A stretch of DNA of 64,000 nucleotides from an uncultured Saprospiraceae bacterium (GTDB lineage Bacteria; Bacteroidota; Bacteroidia; Chitinophagales; Saprospiraceae). The stretch lies in NCBI GenBank assembly GCA_937980645.1, contig CALJPQ010000011.1, forward strand, positions 62,001 to 126,000. The letters run 5' to 3'. Shown one piece after another: positions 9,461 to 17,872 of this stretch. The notes under the pieces were generated by a model that saw nothing but the letters and a program-made list of their open reading frames with translations, ran no database searches and had not been told where the DNA came from. A program made the translations under genes and the position numbers. Positions within the stretch are counted from its first letter, which is position 1, and each line of letters begins with the position of its first letter.

Positions 9461-10222
9461 TCATACGTCTTTCTGGAACAGGGCAAACAAAACCGGCCTC
9501 GAAGGGCTGACGTCCAAGTCGAACGAAGCCGTTTGCAGACAAAGCCAATACAACCCGTCGGCGACTTCGTCGGGCACGTAGATGAGTTCGGTAATGGTGC
9601 AATCGCTGCGTACAGCGTTGGGATATCGCCAGAAGGCCTTGTGCGCGGCCAGCGCTCCGCCGTCTTCTTCGCGGTCTATGGAGGGTAGGTCAATGAGCAG
9701 GTGGCGGATGCCGTACTCTGCCAGAAGGGCCGCCGCCTGTGCATGTACATAGGGCGGATTTGTCCCGGAGTACTGGCGCATTTTTTTGGTGGGGTCGTTG
9801 GGCAGCGTGCGTATCACTAGGGCCTCGGCCTCGCCAGTGGTCAGCGCCTCTTCCAGCTGGTCGCGCATCAGCACGCGGTCGCCGTCGTCGAGCCGGCGCG
9901 GATACAGGCTCACCACTTTGGCCCAGAAATGGCACTCCGTCAGGCATTCACGCAGCAGATAGCGCTCGCGGGCGATGTGCCCGACGCATTCGGTATGCGT
10001 ACCGTTGCCATGCGGATTGAAAAAAACATTAAAAAAGTTGACCGGCCCGCCCTCGGCGGTGCTGCCCACAAAATGGCCGGCCCGCACCGGACTGAACGCT
10101 GGCATCGGCGCCCAAAAGGCATTGGGATTAGCAGCCCCATCGCGCAGCGGAAGCGACAGGTCAATACCGCGCGACAGGTCGGCGAAAAACGCCTGGCCAT
10201 GGCGAAACAACTGAATGCGCAT
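9461..10222 (-). CDS. Cyclase-family (kynurenine-formamidase-like) metal hydrolase
   Basis: This 253-residue cytoplasmic protein belongs to the cyclase family that includes kynurenine formamidase KynB. The metal-binding signature appears at residues 71-82 as H-G-N-G-T-H-T-E-C-V-G-H. The usual family form is HxGTHxDxPxH, so the acidic ligand is Glu and the Pro is replaced. A second conserved stretch reads D-R-E-E-D-G-G. The substrate cannot be assigned: no tryptophan-degradation genes are near, and the neighbours are a K+ channel and malQ. Confidence 0.8.
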   Translation of the reverse strand: MRIQLFRHGQAFFADLSRGIDLSLPLRDGAANPNAFWAPMPAFSPVRAGHFVGSTAEGGPVNFFNVFFNPHGNGTHTECVGHIARERYLLRECLTECHFWAKVVSLYPRRLDDGDRVLMRDQLEEALTTGEAEALVIRTLPNDPTKKMRQYSGTNPPYVHAQAAALLAEYGIRHLLIDLPSIDREEDGGALAAHKAFWRYPNAVRSDCTITELIYVPDEVADGLYWLCLQTASFDLDVSPSRPVLFALFQKDV

Positions 10223-10407
10223 AATTCAGGAACGATTTGCCGCCAAAAAGCGGGCTTGAATACAAAAGTGCGAATTAGTTCATTGCCATGAATGGGTCTT
10301 ACCAAAAAGACACAAAAAGAACTGTCGTTTTCGAGGAACGAGAAGGCGACACCTATGAGGATGTGCGAATGGTTTTTACTGCGCAGGGACCAAAGGTCTT
10401 TTCGGGG

Positions 10408-10459
10408 CACGAATGCACGAATTATTCGGGGGTATTCGTCTATCATTCGTGCATTCGTG
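10408..10459. repeat. Palindromic repeat CACGAATGCACGAAT ... ATTCGTGCATTCGTG
   Basis: The arms 10408-10422 and 10445-10459 are perfect 15-base inverted copies separated by 22 bases. Each arm contains the internal direct repeat CACGAAT-G-CACGAAT. No T-run follows, so a dispersed palindrome is more likely than a terminator. Similar ATTCGTGCATTCGTG strings are, from memory, common between genes in environmental bacterial genomes. Confidence 0.75.
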
Positions 10460-10485
10460 GGGGCCCAAAAAAATCCTCGCGGCGA

Positions 10486-10520
10486 CTTTGCGCCCTTATA
10501 GCAGCCCCGCATAAGGTCGG
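10486..10520 (+). repeat. Dispersed element, copy B
   Basis: It holds the core AGCAGCCCCGCATAAGGTCG. It matches AGCAGCCTTGCGTAAGGTCA at 17675-17694 and the minus strand of 49084-49118. All three copies are intergenic. This copy lies 26 bases after a palindrome. Confidence 0.55.
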
Positions 10521-10628
10521 TTTTTGAAGGGCAATTGCCCTGCGGCTTCGGATTGTTAACGGCAGCCAACTGTGGTTTTTCTCTATTTTCGCCGCCGACC
10601 GTTGTAGCAGGGCGGTTTGTCCTTGTGT

Positions 10629-13385
10629 ATGAATATCCACTTCTATCTTAACTACACGACGCAATTTGGCGAGAACCTCTATGTTATTGTTCGCATACAG
10701 CACGGTTCGAGCATTCGCGAAGAGGAGCATTTGCTCAACTACCTGAACGACAGCCTGTGGCATGGAATGCTGGCGTTTGACACAGCCGAAGGCGATATTA
10801 TTCGCTACCACTACGAATGGCGCGATGGCTATGGCAATCGGCGCACGGAATGGTGCGACCGGGTGCTGACGGCCGGAGAGGGAGAGGAATACGTCGAAGT
10901 GTACGACTATTGGGAACCCATGGGCGCCGTAGAGCATGCGTTTGAGACTCAGGCCTTCCGGGTGCTGATGCCGCAACCCTCGCCACCAGCACGTACGCGC
11001 GTCAGCAGTGGATGGACGCATCGCTTCCGTGTAAAAGCGCCCCTGCTGCCGGCCGACGAAGCCGTATGCCTGCTGGGACACGGACGCGCACTGCGCAATT
11101 GGGATACCAGCGCCCCCATCTTGCTACACCCCGACGAACAAGGGTGGAGCATAGCGCTCGACCTATCGGACGAGGCCTTCCCCCTGGGCTACAAATACGG
11201 CATCTGGAATACCCGCACTCGCACCTTTCGCGGCTTTGAACAGGGTAGCAACCGGGTCATTCACCAACCGCACCCGAACACCCGGTACACCATATTACAC
11301 GACGGCTTCGCTCGCTTTCCCACCCCGCACTGGCGTGGCACTGGCGTGGCTATCCCTGTCTTCAGCCTGCGTACGGAGCGCAGCTTCGGCGTGGGCGAAT
11401 TTACCGACCTGCTGCCCCTGGTGGACTGGGCGGCACAGGTGGGCATCCGCCTGATCCAGTTACTACCCATTAACGATACTTCCGCCACAGGTACTTGGGC
11501 CGACTCTTACCCCTATTCAGCTATATCAGCCTTCGCCCTGCATCCCCTCTACCTGAACCTGGCCGAAGTGGCCGGTGAAGAATACGCGGCCCTGCTAGAA
11601 CCGTATGCTCAACAGCAAACCGCCCTCAACGGCATGGAAAGCCTGGACTACGAGGCCGTTATCCGGGCCAAATGGGCCATCATCCAGCAACTTTTTGCCG
11701 CTGAAAAAAAGGACTTCCTCCAAAATCCGGGTTTCAAACGCTATTTCGCCGATAATCGGGATTGGCTGGTTCCTTACGCCGCATTCTGCTTCCTGCGCGA
11801 TAAGTACGGCACCTGTGATTTCAGCCAATGGAAAGAATATGCCACTTATCGCCCTTCGGCTATTGAAAAACTGACAGCACCCAACTCGAAGCACTACGAT
11901 GCTATCGCCATTCATTACTTCGTGCAATGGCATCTGCACCGCCAATTGCGCACGGCTGTAGAATATGCCCACACACGCGGGGTAGTGCTCAAAGGCGATA
12001 TCCCTATTGGCATTTACCGCTTTAGCTGCGACGCCTGGGTAGCGCCCGATCTTTACAATATGGACATGCAGGCCGGCGCTCCGCCCGACGACTTTGCCGT
12101 CAGCGGCCAGAACTGGGGCTTCCCTACCTACAATTGGGCGCGCATGAAAGCCGACGGCTACACCTGGTGGCGCCGGCGCTTCGAGCAGATGAGTCGCTAC
12201 TTCGATGCCTTCCGCATTGACCACATCCTGGGCTTCTTCCGCATCTGGAGCATCCCTATCCACGCTACACAGGGCATCTTAGGCCATTTTGTACCTGCAG
12301 TGCCGCTCCGCGAGGATGAATTTCATCGCGCCGGTATCGGCTTTAACTATGAGCGCCTGTGCAAACCGTATCTTACTGACGCCGTACTACACCGCTTCTT
12401 TGGCGAGTACGCCGACGCCGTGCGCGATACGTTCCTCGAGCGCACCCCCGACGCCGGCCACTGGTCGGGTGGAGGGCAGTACACCTTCAAACCTGCCTTC
12501 AACACCCAGCGCAAAATAGAGGCCTTCTGGGCCCTGGCCACCACTTCAGAGACCAAAAGCAAGCGCGTCAGCCGCAAAACACCCTACCCCGCCGCCATGC
12601 CACCCATCGTACGCGAAGGGCTATTAAACCTACATGCCAACGTCGTCCTGCTCGATGTAACGCCCGAAGGTGCCGAGGAAAAGGCCTATGCCTTCCGCAT
12701 CGATATGGAAAAAACTACTTCCTTTCAGGCATTGCCTGACGCCGTTAAGGCACCGCTGAAGGAGCTCTATCTCGATTATTTCTATCGCCGACAGGATGCT
12801 CTGTGGCAACGCGAAGCCATGGAAAAACTGCCCGCCCTCAAACGCGCGACGCGTATGCTTGTGTGTGGCGAAGACTTAGGTATGGTCCCTCACTGTGTGC
12901 CCGATGTCATGCGCGAACTGGGCATCCTGAGCCTCGAGGTGCAACGCATGCCCAAAGCCAGCGACGTGGCTTTCTTTCACCCTAAAGACGCGCCCTACCT
13001 GTCGGTCGTAACCCCCTCCACCCATGACATGAGTACCCTGCGCGGCTGGTGGGAAGAAAATCGTGAACTTACGCAGCGCTTTTTCAACGAAGTGCTGGGC
13101 TACGCCGGAACAGCACCCTATTTCTGCGAACCCTGGGTATGCCGCATCCTCATCAACCAGCACCTGCACTCCCCGGCCATGTGGGCCATCTTCCAACTAC
13201 AGGACCTCATGAGCATCAACGGTGCCCTGCGTCGCGAAAACCCACACGACGAACGCATCAACGTGCCCGCCAACGCTAACCACTATTGGCGGTACCGCAT
13301 GCACCTGACCCTAGAAACCCTACAAAAAGCCGACGCTTTCAATGCCGAATTGCAGCAGATGATTGTGGAAAGCGGGAGGGGGTAA
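10629..13385 (+). CDS. malQ: 4-alpha-glucanotransferase with two N-terminal starch-binding domains
   Basis: This 918-residue cytoplasmic disproportionating enzyme moves alpha-1,4-glucan segments between maltodextrins. ATG 10629 was chosen; an in-frame TTG lies 12 bases upstream. Residues about 1-250 contain two CBM20-like modules (GxxxxLGxW-type strands; the second includes LLGHGRALRNWD). The remainder is a GH77 catalytic domain with all three expected carboxylates: nucleophile Asp531 in R-I-D-H, acid/base Glu748 in G-E-D-L-G, and stabiliser Asp800 in S-T-H-D-M-S-T. The length of about 900 residues and the CBM20 pair are typical of Bacteroidota MalQ and plant DPE2, and longer than the roughly 690 residues of E. 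coli MalQ. No other maltose genes are adjacent. Confidence 0.95.
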   Translation: MNIHFYLNYTTQFGENLYVIVRIQHGSSIREEEHLLNYLNDSLWHGMLAFDTAEGDIIRYHYEWRDGYGNRRTEWCDRVLTAGEGEEYVEVYDYWEPMGAVEHAFETQAFRVLMPQPSPPARTRVSSGWTHRFRVKAPLLPADEAVCLLGHGRALRNWDTSAPILLHPDEQGWSIALDLSDEAFPLGYKYGIWNTRTRTFRGFEQGSNRVIHQPHPNTRYTILHDGFARFPTPHWRGTGVAIPVFSLRTERSFGVGEFTDLLPLVDWAAQVGIRLIQLLPINDTSATGTWADSYPYSAISAFALHPLYLNLAEVAGEEYAALLEPYAQQQTALNGMESLDYEAVIRAKWAIIQQLFAAEKKDFLQNPGFKRYFADNRDWLVPYAAFCFLRDKYGTCDFSQWKEYATYRPSAIEKLTAPNSKHYDAIAIHYFVQWHLHRQLRTAVEYAHTRGVVLKGDIPIGIYRFSCDAWVAPDLYNMDMQAGAPPDDFAVSGQNWGFPTYNWARMKADGYTWWRRRFEQMSRYFDAFRIDHILGFFRIWSIPIHATQGILGHFVPAVPLREDEFHRAGIGFNYERLCKPYLTDAVLHRFFGEYADAVRDTFLERTPDAGHWSGGGQYTFKPAFNTQRKIEAFWALATTSETKSKRVSRKTPYPAAMPPIVREGLLNLHANVVLLDVTPEGAEEKAYAFRIDMEKTTSFQALPDAVKAPLKELYLDYFYRRQDALWQREAMEKLPALKRATRMLVCGEDLGMVPHCVPDVMRELGILSLEVQRMPKASDVAFFHPKDAPYLSVVTPSTHDMSTLRGWWEENRELTQRFFNEVLGYAGTAPYFCEPWVCRILINQHLHSPAMWAIFQLQDLMSINGALRRENPHDERINVPANANHYWRYRMHLTLETLQKADAFNAELQQMIVESGRG

Positions 13386-13442
13386 GCAGAAAGTGCCTGG
13401 ATAGCGCCTGGCTACATTTTTTTCTTCAAAAAACGCGTTCGA

Positions 13443-14321
13443 GTGATTAGCTTACTTTTGGCTATTGCCTGCTCCGTCCTGTTAGGTTTCATTTTCAAAT
13501 TATTCGAGCGGTATGGCGTGCATACGTTTCAGGCCATTGTGGTCAATTACTTCACGTGTGTGGCGTGCGGGTGGTTGCATGCCGGTGTTTTGCCGTTTGG
13601 GTCGGCGGAGCGTTCGGCAGCCTGGATGCCGTATGCGCTGATGCTGGGCCTGGTATTTATCTCGGGTTTCAATGCGGCGGCGCAGACGGTGCGTTATTTT
13701 GGGGTAACCATTAGCCAGGTGATGCAGAAGATGTCCATTTTGCTGACGGTGCCTTTTGCGATATGGGCCTATCAGGAGTCTTCGGGGGTGGCCAAATGGG
13801 TGGGTTTTGCCTTAGCTTTAGCAGCCATTGTGCTGGTCAACTGGCGACAGGAGTCGCCCTCGGCAGCAACGGCTTCGGCGCCGTTGGGCATGGGCCTGCT
13901 ATGGGTGCCGCTGCTGACGTGGGTACTGTCGGGCGTTATTGAGATGGTGCTGGTAACCGTTCAGCACGAGCGGTTGACGGACACGAGTAGTCCTATTTTC
14001 ATCACCACTGTCTTCGGTACGGCAGGGCTGTTGGGCCTGATGCTCGCCATTATCGGCCTGGCGCTGGGACGGCTGCGCTTTGCATGGCGCAACGTGGTGG
14101 GCGGCATTGTGCTGGGCATTCCCAACTACGCCAGTATGTGGTTTTTACTGCGCGCGCTGGATAGTGGCCTGGAAGCTTCCGTGGCTTTCCCGCTGATGAA
14201 CATTGGCATCATCCTGACGACAACCTTTGGCGCCGTGTGGCTGTTTCAGGAGCGATTATCTGGCCTGCAGCGCTGGGGCATCGCGCTGGCCATCGCTGCT
14301 ATTGCACTCATTTCTATCTGA
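13443..14321 (+). CDS. EamA/DMT-superfamily transporter
   Basis: This 292-residue inner-membrane protein has about ten hydrophobic helices in two halves, each with the character of an EamA repeat, and ends in a last helix of Ala, Ile and Leu. The start is GTG at 13443; no in-frame ATG precedes the first helix. DMT proteins export or import small metabolites; the substrate is not predictable from sequence. Only four bases separate its stop from the next start (14326), so it is probably co-transcribed with the oxidase subunit gene. Confidence 0.85.
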   Translation: MISLLLAIACSVLLGFIFKLFERYGVHTFQAIVVNYFTCVACGWLHAGVLPFGSAERSAAWMPYALMLGLVFISGFNAAAQTVRYFGVTISQVMQKMSILLTVPFAIWAYQESSGVAKWVGFALALAAIVLVNWRQESPSAATASAPLGMGLLWVPLLTWVLSGVIEMVLVTVQHERLTDTSSPIFITTVFGTAGLLGLMLAIIGLALGRLRFAWRNVVGGIVLGIPNYASMWFLLRALDSGLEASVAFPLMNIGIILTTTFGAVWLFQERLSGLQRWGIALAIAAIALISI

Positions 14322-14325
14322 CAAT

Positions 14326-14940
14326 ATGGAAGAAAAGGAACCGCGCGCCTTGGAAGAAGATCTCACGTTCCACCCTTACAATGTCATGCTGTTTTTGCTC
14401 CTGTTTGGCCTGACGTTCCTGTTTCTGGCCCTGACGGCGAGCTACATTTACATCCGCGTAACGATGAATGTGCCACCGGTGCGGCTGCCATGGCTGTTTA
14501 TGCTCAATACCACTATCCTATTGGGCAGTAGCTACACTTTGATGCAGGCCAAAAAGGCCTATCAGAACGACGACACAGCAGGGTATCAGAAGCAGCTCAA
14601 GCACACCATCTGGCTTTCTGTCCTTTTCTTACTCATGCAGGGCGCGGCCTGGTTGTGGTTGTTCAACATCAACCAGGTGAGCATGCAAAGCTCTACCACA
14701 GCGGGCTTTCTCTATGTGCTCTCCATTGCCCATTTCGCTCACGTAGTAGCCGGCCTGCCCTTCCTGGTGTCCTTTTACCGCACTGCTCGCAAGCAAATGG
14801 TGGAGCCCATCACAGTACTCCTCTACTTCTCTGACCCCGAAAAACGCCTCAAGCTGCGCCTGCTGACCATCTACTGGCACTTCTTAGACCTGCTCTGGAT
14901 TTATTTAGTGCTTTTCCTGGCGGCGAATTGGCTGATTTGA
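14326..14940 (+). CDS. Cytochrome c oxidase subunit III-like protein
   Basis: This 204-residue membrane protein has five predicted helices and matches the short form of heme-copper oxidase subunit III. The signature is the last helix, Y-W-H-F-L-D-L-L-W-I-Y, where family III has YWHFVDxVW. Subunit III binds lipid and helps proton and oxygen delivery to subunit I. ATG 14326 follows the EamA stop directly; the frame is open further upstream, but inside the previous gene. Subunits I and II are not in the window, so it is either an extra copy or separated from the main operon. Confidence 0.85.
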   Translation: MEEKEPRALEEDLTFHPYNVMLFLLLFGLTFLFLALTASYIYIRVTMNVPPVRLPWLFMLNTTILLGSSYTLMQAKKAYQNDDTAGYQKQLKHTIWLSVLFLLMQGAAWLWLFNINQVSMQSSTTAGFLYVLSIAHFAHVVAGLPFLVSFYRTARKQMVEPITVLLYFSDPEKRLKLRLLTIYWHFLDLLWIYLVLFLAANWLI

Positions 14941-15013
14941 CGGGCCCTAAGAAGGACTTCCCAGCAATGGCGAGCAGACGCATGCCTACAGGCATTGCGA
15001 TGACGTAGTTTTT

Positions 15014-17299
15014 TCAATCCTCCTCTTCCACCAACTCCATTTCAATCTGGCGGCGGGCGGTATCTACGGCCACGATGCGTACGCGCACGCGGTCGCCCAT
15101 TTTGATGGTGTGGCCCGAGCGGCGGGCGCGGGCGCGCAGGTTGCCGTCCTCGACGGTGTACGCCTCGCGCAGGGTGCGGAAGTCCACTAAGCCCTCGGCC
15201 AGAGAGTCGGCCAGTTCTACGAAGAAGCCGCGCTCGATGATACCGCTAACATAGCCCTCGAACACTTCCCCGATGTGGCGGCGCAGCAACTGGGCCTGCA
15301 CGTACTTGACACTTTCGCGTTCGGCGTCGGCGGCTTTGCGCTCCTGGTCGCTGATGTGTTTGCACTGCTCTTCCAGACGCTCCTTATTGGCGCGGTAAAT
15401 TGTATTGTCGAGGTTTTTTTCTAAAATGCGGTGCACCAGCACGTCGGCGTATCGGCGTATGGGCGAGGTGAAGTGGGTGTAATGCGAAAAGCCTAAGCCG
15501 TAGTGGCCGATGTTTCGGGTCGAATAGACGGCTTTAGCCATGGTGCGAATGGCGAGCGGCTCCAGGATTTTCAGCCGCGGGTCTTTTTCAGCAGCCCGCA
15601 TGAGGTAGTTGTACGACTCTGCTATCTGGCGCGGCGTGCTCACCTTGAGGGGGCAGCCCATTTCAGCGGCAAAGCGGGCGAATTCGGCCACCTTTTCCAT
15701 GTCAGGCAGGTCGTGTATGCGATATACGAACGGTATTTCCTGCTGGCCGGCACTTTTGTGCTGGATGTAAAGGGCCACTTCTTTGTTGGCCAGCAGCATG
15801 AAGTCCTCGATGAGCAGGTGGGCGTCTTTGCGCTCTTTGATGTATGCTTCTACGGGGATGCCCTCGTCGTTGAGGCGGAAGCGCACTTCGTCGGTATCAA
15901 AGCCGATGGCGCCGTTGCGTTCGCGTTGGCGGCGCATCTTTTTGGCGATGCGTTGCAGGGCTTTGAGCGCCCATTCTAACTGTGGGTAAATAGTGAGCCG
16001 GTGCAGGGCTTCGGTAGGCTTACCTTCCAGGATAGTCTGCGCCTCTTCGTAAGTGAAGCGTTTGGCAGAGTGAATGACTGTTTTGCCAATCCAACGGGAA
16101 ACGATGCGGTCTTGCGCGTCGAATTCAAAGACGGCTGAGAACGTCAGGCGGTCTTCGTGGGGCACGAGCGAGCACAGGTGGTTGGAGAGTTTTTCAGGTA
16201 GCATTGGGCATACGCGGTCTACCAAATAGACGGATGTGCTGCGCTGATATGCCTCGGCGTCGAGTCGTGTGCCGGATTTGAGGTAATAAGTAACGTCGGC
16301 GATGTGGACACCCACCTCTAAGTGGCCGTTGTCGAGTTGGCGCACGCTGATGGCGTCGTCGAAGTCTTTAGCGTCTTCGGGGTCAATGGTGAAGGTGAGC
16401 GCGGAGCGGAAGTCGCGCCGGCGGTCGTACTCGTCGGGCGGGATAACGTCGGGGATTTCGGCGGCCTCAGCCAGTGCTTCGGGCGAGTGGGTGAGCTCAA
16501 AGCCGGCATTGATGAGGATTTTATTCATCTCGAAGTCGTGCCCATCTGCTGCGCCGAGGGTTTGGGTAACCTTGCCGATGGGTACGCGGCCTTTGCCTTC
16601 TTGCCAGTCGGTGATGCGAACGATGACCTTGTCGCCATCGCGCGCGTCGGCGCAGGCGTCCAGCGGCACGTACACATCAACGGGCATGTTGGGGTCGTCG
16701 GGCAGAAAGAGGGCATACTTACGACTTTTGCGCAGCGTGCCGATGAAGAACTCTCTGGCTCGTTTGAGTACTTTAAGCACCTCGCCCTCGGGGCGACGTT
16801 GAGCGCTGCGGCGTCCGTAGGCTTTCGGAAAGAGCAGTACCTGTACGGTGTCGCCGTGTAACGCGCCATTGAGATAGCGCGGAGCCACAAACACGTCGTC
16901 CATAGTTTCGTCAGTAACGATATAGGCAGCGCCCGAGCGCGTCATGTCCACGCGGCCTTCCACCATTCTGGGCTGCTCGGGCTGGCGCTTTTTGGCTTTG
17001 CGCGCCGGTGCAGCAGGCGGGGGCGGCAGGCTGGCCTTTTCAGCCTTCGCCTCGCCTGCCGTCAGGCGGTCTAAGGCGGCGCCGTAGCGCCCATTTTTCT
17101 TCACTTCCACGGAGCCAGCCAGAGCCAGCTGCTGAAGCGCGTGTTCAACCGAGTGGCGGTTATTGGCCACGTGGAGCAGTTCGGACAATTCGGATGGAGC
17201 AAAGGTTTTTCGAGGATTAGCCAGCAGAAATTTGAGGACCTCAATTTGCAAGGCTTTGGCAGTCAACTTTTTACTGCCGCTTTTTTTGTTTTTTTTCAT
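15014..17299 (-). CDS. rnr: Ribonuclease R
   Basis: This 761-residue 3'-to-5' exoribonuclease degrades structured RNA. In order it has a Lys-rich start with a winged-helix domain (residues about 1-85), a basic Pro/Ala linker, two cold-shock-like OB domains, the RNB catalytic domain, a C-terminal S1 domain and an acidic end. The catalytic cluster is present as T-I-D-P-E-D-A-K-D-F-D-D-A. Length and order match RNase R of Bacteroidota. It converges on the oxidase subunit III gene; no operon partner is visible. Confidence 0.95.
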   Translation of the reverse strand: MKKNKKSGSKKLTAKALQIEVLKFLLANPRKTFAPSELSELLHVANNRHSVEHALQQLALAGSVEVKKNGRYGAALDRLTAGEAKAEKASLPPPPAAPARKAKKRQPEQPRMVEGRVDMTRSGAAYIVTDETMDDVFVAPRYLNGALHGDTVQVLLFPKAYGRRSAQRRPEGEVLKVLKRAREFFIGTLRKSRKYALFLPDDPNMPVDVYVPLDACADARDGDKVIVRITDWQEGKGRVPIGKVTQTLGAADGHDFEMNKILINAGFELTHSPEALAEAAEIPDVIPPDEYDRRRDFRSALTFTIDPEDAKDFDDAISVRQLDNGHLEVGVHIADVTYYLKSGTRLDAEAYQRSTSVYLVDRVCPMLPEKLSNHLCSLVPHEDRLTFSAVFEFDAQDRIVSRWIGKTVIHSAKRFTYEEAQTILEGKPTEALHRLTIYPQLEWALKALQRIAKKMRRQRERNGAIGFDTDEVRFRLNDEGIPVEAYIKERKDAHLLIEDFMLLANKEVALYIQHKSAGQQEIPFVYRIHDLPDMEKVAEFARFAAEMGCPLKVSTPRQIAESYNYLMRAAEKDPRLKILEPLAIRTMAKAVYSTRNIGHYGLGFSHYTHFTSPIRRYADVLVHRILEKNLDNTIYRANKERLEEQCKHISDQERKAADAERESVKYVQAQLLRRHIGEVFEGYVSGIIERGFFVELADSLAEGLVDFRTLREAYTVEDGNLRARARRSGHTIKMGDRVRVRIVAVDTARRQIEMELVEEED

Positions 17300-17588
17300 A
17301 AAAAATCAAATGCGCCGCTTCAACGCGGCGCGGTGTTCGGGTGTTTTCGTTCAGAAAGGGAAACGTTTTAGCAGTCAGAAGGTTGCTTGCTAACGTGCTT
17401 AAGTTTTTGTACGAAACCCAGAGACGTACCTCGTAATACCATTGCTTAACTGAATCTTACGATTGAAAGCCCAGGGGCGACACCTGCCTGCAGGAGATGT
17501 CGCCTCAAACTCGTGCCTTCGTGGCTACTTTTTTAACGGATAAGGTGCACGGTTGAGACACCCACAGGCTTCGGGATTTTCTTTTTTC

Positions 17589-17652
17589 ACCACAGAGAAC
17601 GCCGGGAAACGCTGAGAGGAACACCTCCGCGGCTCTCAGTGCCCTCTGCGGT
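17589..17652. repeat. Nested palindrome of the CCACAGAG ... CTCTGCGG type
   Basis: The outer arms ACCACAGAG (17589-17597) and CTCTGCGGT (17644-17652) pair with one mismatch. The inner arms CGCTGAGAG and CTCTCAGTG pair with one G-U. T-runs flank it at 17582-17587 and 17652-17659. Comparable ACCACAGAG palindromes are, from memory, common in intergenic DNA of many environmental bacteria. Confidence 0.7.
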
Positions 17653-17661
17653 TTTTTTTGA

Positions 17662-17695
17662 CCTTTTGCCTCACAGCAGCCTTGCGTAAGGTCAG
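17662..17695 (+). repeat. Dispersed element, copy A (right part)
   Basis: CCTTTTGCCTCACAGCAGCC followed by TTGCGTAAGGTCAG matches the minus strand of 49084-49118 closely. The left part of that copy (AGCCTTTGGATGTTCTTTTT) has its counterpart at 17566-17587. The palindrome therefore sits inside this copy. Confidence 0.65.
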
Positions 17696-17872
17696 CGCTT
17701 AAAATGGAAAAGCTACCCTGATGTGTTTTCCCGCTGTTCATTGAGTTCCGGTTTATTCTGGTTAGGGCATTAAAAGTTCTGTTTGAGCATCTACGATTTT
17801 TACGCTGCATGAGCTAACTTCAATTTTGGGAGCGATTTTCACTAAAGGTTGTTCACCAAAATTTCTGTTACT

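Larger units (their letters stand above)
10223..10628. other. Non-coding gap between the cyclase and malQ genes
   Basis: This 406-base gap has no convincing gene. It contains a perfect 15-bp palindrome pair (10408-10459), one copy of a dispersed element (10486-10520) and a possible weak TATTTTCG box (10584-10591) before malQ. Short ORFs on both strands are translations of the repeats. Confidence 0.7.
17300..17872. other. Long non-coding gap upstream of rnr and the FN3 gene
   Basis: The 573 bases between the divergent genes rnr and the FN3 cargo gene hold no credible gene. They contain a nested palindrome (17589-17652) placed inside a dispersed element (about 17565-17695). The only sizeable ORF (17505-17810, minus) is a translation of these repeats. 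Promoters for both neighbours should be here, but no clear TAnnTTTG box was found for either. Confidence 0.65.

Noticed and set aside
15000..15012. A T-run after the cytochrome oxidase subunit III gene as a terminator
   Set aside because: The nearby ATGCCT/AGGCAT stem is short and about 11 bases away from the Ts, so I do not call it.
17505..17810. A 101-codon minus-strand ORF in the rnr upstream gap
   Set aside because: It translates the palindrome and the dispersed element; the same peptide fragment appears in unrelated places.
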